A stretch of 11,267 nucleotides of DNA from NCBI GenBank assembly GCA_964624625.1, contig CAZUXW010000083.1, positions 1-11,267 on the forward strand. The letters run 5' to 3'. This document shows positions 6,103 to 11,267 of the stretch, piece after piece. The notes below the pieces were generated by a model. That model did no database searches. It was not told the origin of the DNA and saw only the letters and a list, made by a program, of their open reading frames with translations. Source of the DNA: PALSA-1180 sp964624625. Lineage in GTDB: Bacteria; Oederibacteriota; Muellerivitia; Muellerivitales; Muellerivitaceae. Position 1 is the stretch's first letter. Each line of letters starts with the position of its first letter. The translations under genes were made by a program, and so were the position numbers.

Positions 6103-7287
6103 TTATTTTCCGATGTTGGGTATCGTCGCGTCCAACAGGTCCACGTCGATGCTTCCGATCACGATGCCGCTCTTGATCTTCACGGGAATATGCTTATCGT
6201 CGTCCGTCACCCACAGGTCAATGTCCTCGTTATTGCGGAATACCGTGCCTTGCTGGATCATGGGCTTCACCCTCAAACAGTCAAAAGTCCCCGCCTGAAC
6301 CGTGATCCGTTCTTTTTTCCCGACCTTGACGATTAAATGGTAGTTCTTCCCGCCGGACTGGGTGGGAATGTCGTAGGATTTTCCCTCCTCGAAGGGCAAT
6401 AGGCGGAAATAATAAAAACAGGAAATAATATCCTGGGAGAAGGCGGCGATGTCCAAGGTTTCCGGCGCCTCATCATTGTGCTGGCGGACCACCTTGTGCC
6501 TGAGCTGGTCGTAGATTTCGAGGTTCCTGGCTTTGTAATTACCCTCATGGACATTGTTTTGGAATTTCCAGGACAGGAAATCCACCGAATCGAAAAAGCT
6601 GGTCTGGACGTCACTCACGGGGAAAAGGCTGGTTAGGGGAAATACGGAATTGGCCCGGACGGTCAAGGAGAGGCAGGGCCTTCCCGCCACCGTGGTGTAA
6701 TCCCCCACCTCCAGGCTGGCGTAACCGCCCAGGACCCCCAAAGCCCTGATCTCAAACTTCAATTTTTCGCCCGGCGCGAAAGCCTTGTTCAATTTGGGCC
6801 GGGAAACCTTGTCGACCTTGGGGGCGGGCGGTTCCGGGGTTGCGGTTGGCACCGCCGTTCCATTGGTTAAATTCGGCGTCTTATGTTTCGAACCGGTCGG
6901 GACCGGCATCATCGACTCATGGGGATCCGGGAAATAAAGGGGTGAGACGATTTTTAAAAGAGTTCCTTTTTTCAAGGGCTTGTTCAGATCCAACCGGTTG
7001 GCAGCCGCGATCTTCCCCGCCTTGGAGGCTTTTCCGTAATACCGTTCGGCGATCGCGGGAAGCGTGTCGCCTGGCCTGGTCTTATACTCCACCGACAAGG
7101 GCTCGTTCATTTTTCCCGCCAGGGATAAGGCCTCCGGCCTCTTGGCTTCACGACCCTCCACATAGTGCGTGCCGCCCTTGGCCACGAACAGCAAGGAACA
7201 ACCTTGTAAAAACGGCACGCAAATGAGAAAGCTGATCAGCAGTCGACTGTCGACAGTCGACTGTCGACAGTTTTTAGAGTGGCTCAT
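6103..7287 (-). CDS. Lipoprotein with LysM domain and DUF3108 domain
   Basis: A 394-residue exported protein. The hydrophobic segment LLISFLICVPFLQGC ends in a lipobox (LQGC), so Cys30 is the likely lipidated residue. A LysM domain follows at about 66-113 (EYKTRPGDTLPAIAERYYGK at its start, then ANRLDLNKPLKKGTLLKI), which suggests peptidoglycan binding. A proline- and threonine-rich linker (about 118-160) leads to a DUF3108 domain (about 166-385, from FAPGEKLKFEIRALGVLGGY onward). DUF3108 has no established activity known to me. The ATG overlaps the TGA of the glycosyltransferase gene by four bases (ATGA), so translation is probably coupled; there is no good independent ribosome binding site. 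Codons 6-16 are made from a palindromic GTCGACAG repeat. An envelope or outer-membrane-facing role is inferred. Confidence 0.88.
   Translation of the reverse strand: MSHSKNCRQSTVDSRLLISFLICVPFLQGCSLLFVAKGGTHYVEGREAKRPEALSLAGKMNEPLSVEYKTRPGDTLPAIAERYYGKASKAGKIAAANRLDLNKPLKKGTLLKIVSPLYFPDPHESMMPVPTGSKHKTPNLTNGTAVPTATPEPPAPKVDKVSRPKLNKAFAPGEKLKFEIRALGVLGGYASLEVGDYTTVAGRPCLSLTVRANSVFPLTSLFPVSDVQTSFFDSVDFLSWKFQNNVHEGNYKARNLEIYDQLRHKVVRQHNDEAPETLDIAAFSQDIISCFYYFRLLPFEEGKSYDIPTQSGGKNYHLIVKVGKKERITVQAGTFDCLRVKPMIQQGTVFRNNEDIDLWVTDDDKHIPVKIKSGIVIGSIDVDLLDATIPNIGK
7240..7270. repeat. GTCGACAG / CTGTCGA palindromic tandem inside the lipoprotein gene
   Basis: Alternating 7-base units CAGTCGA and CTGTCGA fill 31 bases, giving two overlapping perfect 24-base palindromes (7240-7263 and 7247-7270). 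It lies in frame in the lipoprotein gene and encodes the NCRQSTVDSRL part of the signal peptide n-region. Confidence 0.85.
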
Positions 7288-8327
7288 TTTTTACCGGCTT
7301 TTTGAATGTACTTTTCCATGGCCGCGAAGACTTCCGCGCCCGTGATGGCGTCCATGGGGTCGTGCTTCGAACAACGCCCTACCAGGCAGTCGGGGCATTC
7401 CAGGTTTTTCGGCATCAAAACGGTGGACTCATTGCCCCAGGGCCCCCATCGGACGGGGGTCGTCGCCGGAATAGGGCAAAAAAGGGAAACGGTCGGGGTT
7501 CCCACCGCCGCGGCCAGATGCATGGTGCCGGTGGAACCGGAGAGAAAGCAGAGGGCTCCCTCGTAAACCGCGGCCAACTGCCTCAAACCGCACTCCCCGA
7601 TCAAGGTCACGGGTTTTTGTTCCGGCGGAAGGGAACCGTGAAGGGCGGTTACTTGTGAAATGAGCTGGGCCTCGTCCGGCCCTGCCGTGACCAACACCCT
7701 CAAATTCTTCTGCCGGGACAAATGGGCGATGATTTCCCCGTAACGTTCCGGCTTCCAATTCAGGGCCGATCCCTTGTGCCCGGGATGCACCACCACATAA
7801 CGCATTCCCGGGCGGATTCCCTTTTCGATCAATAAGTCCCGGGCCGAAGTCCTCTCTTCCCCGCTTAAGGGAAATTGAATCGCAGGCGCCGCCGGATCCA
7901 GGCCCAGCGGCTTGACCAGATCCAGGTTATATTCCACCTCATGCCGGTCGCAGGCCGACCGGTGGACATAAATCCTTTCGTTGTAAAGGGAGCTGTACCA
8001 ACGGTAGCCGGAACCGATTCGGACGGGAATCCGCGCCAGCCAGGCCGCCCAAGCCTGGAAGGGCCTGGGATAAAGGGCGATAAATACATCCGGGTTGACG
8101 ACTTTAAGGCGCCCCGCCAATCCGACAAGATTTTCACCCTCATCCAGAAGCTCCACCCCATCCACCGCCGGGTGGCCTTGGACAATTTCCCGGGCGTAGG
8201 GACTGACCAGTGCGGTTAGGCGGGCGTCCGGAAAGGATTCTTTGAGGACTTGGAAGACAGGAAGGGACAAGAGCAGGTCGCCGATCTTGTCGGTGCGGGC
8301 GACTAAGATGTGCTTTGGGGTCGCCAA
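7284..8327 (-). CDS. Glycosyltransferase family 9, heptosyltransferase-like
   Basis: A 347-residue GT-B enzyme of the LPS heptosyltransferase family (WaaC/WaaF/WaaQ group), expected to move heptose from ADP-heptose to the LPS inner core on the cytoplasmic face. Seen: LVARTDKIGDLLLSLPVF (8-25), where the GD pair corresponds to the catalytic Asp loop of WaaC; VVHPGHKGSALNWKPERYGE (179-198); GECGLRQLAAVYEGALCFLS (244-263) and GSTGTMHLAAAVGTPTV (264-280), the ADP-heptose site, where GS stands in place of the more usual ND; and a cysteine-rich tail (CPDC...C at 311-319). The start is TTG with AAAGGA 7 bases upstream, just after the R3 repeat. Which heptose position it fills cannot be told. It overlaps the lipoprotein gene by four bases. 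Confidence 0.9.
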   Translation of the reverse strand: MATPKHILVARTDKIGDLLLSLPVFQVLKESFPDARLTALVSPYAREIVQGHPAVDGVELLDEGENLVGLAGRLKVVNPDVFIALYPRPFQAWAAWLARIPVRIGSGYRWYSSLYNERIYVHRSACDRHEVEYNLDLVKPLGLDPAAPAIQFPLSGEERTSARDLLIEKGIRPGMRYVVVHPGHKGSALNWKPERYGEIIAHLSRQKNLRVLVTAGPDEAQLISQVTALHGSLPPEQKPVTLIGECGLRQLAAVYEGALCFLSGSTGTMHLAAAVGTPTVSLFCPIPATTPVRWGPWGNESTVLMPKNLECPDCLVGRCSKHDPMDAITGAEVFAAMEKYIQKAGKK

Positions 8328-8334
8328 AGGGTTG

Positions 8335-8340
8335 TCCTTT
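8335..8340 (-). promoter_or_regulatory. Ribosome binding site deciding the TTG start of the GT9 gene
   Basis: AAAGGA on the minus strand is 7 bases before the TTG at 8327-8325. It is squeezed between the end of the R3 repeat and the gene. Confidence 0.6.
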
Positions 8341-8341
8341 T

Positions 8342-8440
8342 AATTGGAAATTAGGAATGGAGAATTAGGAATTTTTCAGGATTCAAGATTAAAAATTTCA
8401 AAGACTTCAATTCCTAACTCCTAATTTCTAATTCCTAATT
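8342..8440 (-). repeat. Palindromic heptad element, copy R3 (between adenylyltransferase B and GT9)
   Basis: The arms are 8342-8374 and 8409-8440, with an AT-rich loop (8375-8408). On the minus strand the GGAGTTAGGAATT-bearing arm comes first and contains the TAG stop (8437-8435) of adenylyltransferase B. The second arm is the least conserved of the four copies, yet the pairing is largely kept. The element ends just before the ribosome binding site of the GT9 gene, so folding could influence its translation (inference). Confidence 0.84.
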
Positions 8441-8914
8441 GTACTTTTTAAGTATTTCCGAGATGAGGTTTTTGGAAGCGTGGTCCTTGGGGTCCCCCAC
8501 CACCGCCACTTTGCCGCCGTAGGATGCCACCGTGTCTTTCTCGGGGACCGTGTCCGCCGTGTAATCCGTGCCCTTGGCGTGGATATCGGGCTTGAGTTTT
8601 AAAAGCAGGGGCGTGACCGTGTCGTCCTCAAAAGCCGTCACGAAATCCACCATCTCAAAGGCGGACAAGATCCCCAAGCGGTCTTCCAGTGGAAGCAGGG
8701 GCCTTTCCTTCCCTTTCAGCCTTCGAATGGATTCATCCGAGTTGAGGGCCAGCACCAGGATATCACCCAGTTCTTTGGCCCCCCTCAGGTAGCGGACATG
8801 ACCCACATGGAGCAAGTCGAAACAACCGTTGGTGAAAACAATGCGTTTCCCCTTGGCCCGGAGGGCTTGCAGGCGCTTGGCCAACTCCTCGTGATTAAGA
8901 ATAACTTGTGCCAT
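8435..8914 (-). CDS. RfaE2-type adenylyltransferase, copy B, divergent motifs
   Basis: A 159-residue nucleotidylyltransferase paralogous to the protein at 427-912. The N-terminal core is canonical: FTNGCFDLLHVGH (27-39, HxGH at 36-39), LALNSDESIRRLKG (55-68). The C-terminal substrate part differs from HldE: AKGTDY (113-118) instead of VKGGDY/W, VPEKDTV (123-129), and VGDPKDHASKNLI (139-151) instead of the EGxSTTNLI motif. It probably adenylates (or otherwise nucleotidylates) a sugar 1-phosphate made by the neighbouring kinase B and GmhB; heptose is the default guess but the changed motifs leave another sugar open. The ATG start has only a short AGG upstream. It follows kinase B after 30 bases. 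Its last codons AAT-TAG come from repeat R3. Confidence 0.84.
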   Translation of the reverse strand: MAQVILNHEELAKRLQALRAKGKRIVFTNGCFDLLHVGHVRYLRGAKELGDILVLALNSDESIRRLKGKERPLLPLEDRLGILSAFEMVDFVTAFEDDTVTPLLLKLKPDIHAKGTDYTADTVPEKDTVASYGGKVAVVGDPKDHASKNLISEILKKYN

Positions 8915-8944
8915 GAAAGCCTGATCTTTCCCGAAACCATTCGC

Positions 8945-9970
8945 TTATTTCCCGAATACACCAACCAGCTTCAAGGCTTTCAAGATTTCATCAGCCGTCA
9001 CGGTCGCCGTCCCACGCTTCGCGACCACTAGCCCCGCCGCGACGGATGCCAAGGATGCGGCCAAGGGAAGGTCCGCTCCCGCCGCCAAGGCCAGGGTCGC
9101 GGCCACCGCCACCGTGTCGCCGGCGCCGGTGGGATCGACCGGCTGGTCCAGGCCAAAGACAGGCAAATGGGTCACGCCGCCCTTGGAATCAAACAAGCTC
9201 ATGCCTTGGGGCCCCTTTGTGATGAGGACATTGCATTCCAGCTTTTTAACGAGGACTTGTCCTGCCCGAAGCAGGCTCTCGTTGTCCTCGATGACCATGC
9301 CAGCCGCGGGGCCCGCTTCGGCCACATTGGGCGTAACGAGGGAGACGCCCTTGTATTTTTCCAAATCCACATGGGAATCCACCGTGATCACCTTGCCCTC
9401 AAACGCGGAAAGAAGGGACCGCCTTACGCCCTCGGTCAGGACCCCTAAACTGTAATCGGAAATCAGAAGGGCATCCATTTTGGGGGCGAGGGCCGTGATT
9501 CGGGCGATGAGTTTAACCTCCACTTGCCGCGAAACTTCCTTGTCCTCGATTTTATCCAGCCGGATCACCTGTTGTTTGGCCGTATGGTGGGCGCCCGCCA
9601 TGATACGGCACTTGACCGTCGTTTGCCGGTTGTCCAGGGCCAGCAAACCCGAGACGTCGGCTTTTTTCATTTTAAAATATTGCAGGAGCTTTTGGCCCTG
9701 CTCATCCTTCCCCACCACGCCCAAGGGAGTGACCTTGGCCCCCAGGTCCAGGGCGTTGTTGGCGGCGTTGGCCGCCCCTCCCGGCATGAAATCCGTGTGG
9801 GAATAGCGAAGGATGAGGACAGGAGCCTCCCTTGATATCCGTTCCGTGTTCCCATAAATGGATTCGTCCACCATCATGTCGCCCGCGACCATGAGATTGA
9901 CTTTATTGAATTTTTTAAGGATAGCCGGCACCCGGATCCCGATCCTTGGCGGGAAACTAGACTTAATCAT
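8945..9970 (-). CDS. PfkB-family heptose-7-phosphate kinase-like protein, copy B (RfaE1-like)
   Basis: A 341-residue sugar kinase paralogous to kinase A. Seen, numbered from the ATG at 9970: MVAGDMMVDESIYGNTERIS (27-46), REAPVLIL (47-54), MPGGAANAANN (62-72), VTPN (212-215) and DPTGAGDT (279-286) with catalytic Asp285. The DPK found before the PN motif in HldE is here DSH (198-200), a change close to the sugar-phosphate end. It probably makes a 1,7-bisphosphate for the adjacent GmhB. The start at 9970 is preferred because AAAAAAGG stands 7 bases upstream and the protein aligns from there. The frame stays open a further 24 codons to 10042, but that stretch is read through the CCACGGAG repeat. 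It lies between gmhB and adenylyltransferase B. Confidence 0.86.
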   Translation of the reverse strand: MIKSSFPPRIGIRVPAILKKFNKVNLMVAGDMMVDESIYGNTERISREAPVLILRYSHTDFMPGGAANAANNALDLGAKVTPLGVVGKDEQGQKLLQYFKMKKADVSGLLALDNRQTTVKCRIMAGAHHTAKQQVIRLDKIEDKEVSRQVEVKLIARITALAPKMDALLISDYSLGVLTEGVRRSLLSAFEGKVITVDSHVDLEKYKGVSLVTPNVAEAGPAAGMVIEDNESLLRAGQVLVKKLECNVLITKGPQGMSLFDSKGGVTHLPVFGLDQPVDPTGAGDTVAVAATLALAAGADLPLAASLASVAAGLVVAKRGTATVTADEILKALKLVGVFGK

Positions 9971-9977
9971 GGTTAAA

Positions 9978-9985
9978 CCTTTTTT
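9978..9985 (-). promoter_or_regulatory. Ribosome binding site favouring the 9970 start of kinase B
   Basis: AAAAAAGG on the minus strand is 7 bases before the ATG at 9970-9968. It argues against the longer frame starting at 10042. Confidence 0.6.
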
Positions 9986-10013
9986 GGCCACGGAGTTCAC
10001 GGAGCGTTCGGAG
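9986..10013. repeat. Single-armed CCACGGAGTTCACGGAG repeat
   Basis: The unit CACGGAGTT is repeated about three times with a 9-base period (CACGGAGTT, CACGGAGCG, TTCGGAG). No complementary second arm is found in the 36 bases up to the gmhB stop. It occupies the gap between gmhB and kinase B and touches the ribosome binding site of the latter. Confidence 0.7.
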
Positions 10014-10049
10014 AAAAAGCGAAAACAAGACGAAAAATTCAACCCGCCT

Positions 10050-10688
10050 TTATTTCATCTGCGCTTTAGCCGGCGACTTCCGAACCTCCCTGGAGAAATT
10101 ATTTTTAATGATCAGCCGAGCGGCGCCCAAAAGGCTGGAAGCCACCTCGACGCCGCCGACCTTTCGGACTTTCAATATCTTTTCACTTTTCCGGCCCTTG
10201 CCGGTCCTCACTAAAACCCCGCCCGCCAACCGGGCGTTGCGGACTAGGAGGATATCGTCCATTTTATCCCCCACCACATAGCTTCGCCTCAAGTCAACCG
10301 GGTATCGTTTAGACGCTTCCCGAACCATTCCCGGCTTGGGTTTTCGGCAGGCACAAACCTTACTTAAAGATTTTACTTTTCCCAGGGGGAAATGGGGGCA
10401 ATAAAAGAACCGGTCGACCCCCGTTCCCATGGATTTCAGGCGGGATTGGATATGGCGGTGAACTTTTTTGACCGAACTTTCCGGAAAATAGCCCCTGGCG
10501 GCGCCTGATTGATTGGAGACCACGAAAAGGTAAAAACCAGCCTGGCGTAATAGTTTCAGGGCTTTTACCGCGTCCGGAAAAAACTTCACTTGGGAGGTCC
10601 GGCTTAGGTAGCCGGCGTCGTGGATCAGGGTGCCGTCCCGGTCAAGGAAGACCGCGGGGCGTTTCAAAGATTTCTTAACTTTTTTCAT
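10050..10688 (-). CDS. gmhB: D-glycero-beta-D-manno-heptose-1,7-bisphosphate 7-phosphatase
   Basis: A 212-residue HAD-superfamily phosphatase that removes the 7-phosphate from heptose-1,7-bisphosphate, between the kinase and adenylyltransferase steps of ADP-heptose synthesis. Seen: FLDRDGT (14-20) with nucleophile Asp16 and acid/base Asp18; SNQSG (58-62); the zinc-binding CPH...CACRKPKPGM with Cys97, His99, Cys112 and Cys114; and VVGDKMDD (138-145). These are the GmhB/HisB-type signatures. The spacing between the zinc pairs is near that of the E. coli enzyme. The basic C-terminal tail (about 195-212) is an extension. ATG at 10688 has GAGGG 4 bases upstream. It is followed by kinase B after 79 bases, which forms a natural pathway order. 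HisB phosphatase activity is the alternative, but the neighbours favour heptose. Confidence 0.92.
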   Translation of the reverse strand: MKKVKKSLKRPAVFLDRDGTLIHDAGYLSRTSQVKFFPDAVKALKLLRQAGFYLFVVSNQSGAARGYFPESSVKKVHRHIQSRLKSMGTGVDRFFYCPHFPLGKVKSLSKVCACRKPKPGMVREASKRYPVDLRRSYVVGDKMDDILLVRNARLAGGVLVRTGKGRKSEKILKVRKVGGVEVASSLLGAARLIIKNNFSREVRKSPAKAQMK

Positions 10689-10729
10689 GTTTCCCTCACT
10701 CCATCACCATCCTTACACGAGTTCCGATC

Positions 10730-10798
10730 AATTAGGAATGAGGAGTTAGGAATTAGGAATTTTAAAAATTGCTAACTCCTAATTACTAATTCCTCATT
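10730..10798 (-). repeat. Palindromic heptad element, copy R4 (between the ABC exporter and gmhB)
   Basis: The arms are 10730-10763 and 10770-10798, with almost no loop. On the minus strand the first arm contains GGAGTTAG and includes the TGA stop (10796-10794) of the exporter gene as part of a GAATGAGGAATTAG-like run. It ends about 40 bases before the gmhB start. It is the most compact of the four copies. Confidence 0.85.
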
Positions 10799-11267
10799 GG
10801 GATTCGACGCCTTTCGTTGAATCCCTGAACTGCATGCGGTACAACTTGGCGTAGAGGCCCCGCTTATTCAAAAGATGGCCGTGCTTTCCCTGCTCCACGA
10901 TCCTTCCCTTGTCGATTACCAAAATTTTGTTCGCCTTGCGCACGGTGGAAAGGCGGTGGGCGATGACCAGCGTGGTGCGGTGGCCCATCAACTCGTTCAA
11001 AGCCTTTTGGACCAATTGCTCGCTCTCCGTGTCCAGGGCCGAGGTGGCCTCGTCCAAAATCATGACGGGCGGGTTTTTCAAAATCGCCCTGGCGATGGCG
11101 AGCCTTTGGCGCTGTCCCCCGGAAAGGCGGATGCCCCTGTCCCCGATCAAGGTGTTAAACCCCTGGGGCGTGTTGTCGATGAACTCCTTGGCATAAGCCG
11201 CCTTGGCCGCGTCTTGCACATCCCAGAAGGATGCCCCCGGCCTGCCGTAGGCGATGTTCTTCAGGAT
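10794..11267 (-). CDS. msbA: ABC exporter, C-terminal part of nucleotide-binding domain (MsbA-like lipid exporter)
   Basis: The last 157 residues of an ABC exporter; the gene continues past the right edge, and the open frame covers all bases from 11267. Seen: KNIAYGRPG near the start, GDRGIRLSGGQRQRLAIARA (signature motif LSGGQ), PPVMILDEATSALDTESE (Walker B and D-loop) and LVIAHRLSTV (H-loop His). The Walker A part and the membrane domain lie outside the window. The wording around these motifs is close to MsbA, which flips lipid A-core across the inner membrane, and the LPS neighbours support that; other type IV exporters share the same motifs, so the symbol is tentative. Its stop codon is provided by the R4 repeat. 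Confidence 0.85.
   Translation of the reverse strand: MLKNIAYGRPGASFWDVQDAAKAAYAKEFIDNTPQGFNTLIGDRGIRLSGGQRQRLAIARAILKNPPVMILDEATSALDTESEQLVQKALNELMGHRTTLVIAHRLSTVRKANKILVIDKGRIVEQGKHGHLLNKRGLYAKLYRMQFRDSTKGVESQ

Noticed and set aside
9971..10042. A 24-codon N-terminal extension of kinase B beginning at 10042
   Set aside because: It is read through the CCACGGAG repeat, has no family similarity, and a good ribosome binding site stands before the internal ATG at 9970.

Overview
This window comes from a Gram-negative bacterium that makes a heptose-containing lipopolysaccharide (LPS). It holds a CMP-Kdo synthetase, two heptose-7-phosphate kinases, two heptose-1-phosphate adenylyltransferases, a heptose-bisphosphate phosphatase, a GT9 heptosyltransferase-like enzyme and the end of an MsbA-like ABC exporter. 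The base composition is moderately GC-rich and TTG starts are frequent. Short palindromic intergenic repeats are abundant, a style seen in many uncultured lineages. The sequence alone does not let me name the phylum.

Eleven of the twelve genes lie on the minus strand, so the layout is read from right to left. Block B (11267 to 6103) contains the ABC exporter end, gmhB, kinase B, adenylyltransferase B, the GT9 glycosyltransferase and a LysM-DUF3108 lipoprotein. The only plus-strand gene (4639-5994) encodes a multi-pass membrane protein with GT-C-like features, and it converges on the lipoprotein gene. Block A (4488 to 1) contains kinase A, a membrane-anchored metallophosphoesterase, an MFS transporter, adenylyltransferase A and the start of kdsB.

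Together the genes describe ADP-heptose supply: kinase makes heptose-1,7-bisphosphate, GmhB removes the 7-phosphate, and the RfaE2-type protein adenylates the 1-phosphate. They also cover Kdo activation, sugar transfer and lipid export. GmhA (isomerase) and HldD (epimerase) are not in the window. The kinase and adenylyltransferase are each separate proteins, not the fused HldE of E. coli, and each occurs twice. Pair A looks canonical. Pair B has changed conserved motifs and may act on another substrate.

The most unusual non-coding content is a set of short repeats, each with an internal tandem period: (1) four copies of a palindromic element built from 7-base AATTAGG-type units, in every case with the same arm next to the stop codon of the gene behind it, and in three cases supplying that stop; (2) a palindromic CCACAGATG/ACACGGATGG element; (3) a single-armed CCACGGAGTTCACGGAG element; (4) a GTCGACAG/CTGTCGA palindrome lying inside the signal-peptide region of the lipoprotein gene. 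No tRNA, rRNA, CRISPR array or transposase gene was seen, and no gene-free stretch exceeds about 150 bases.
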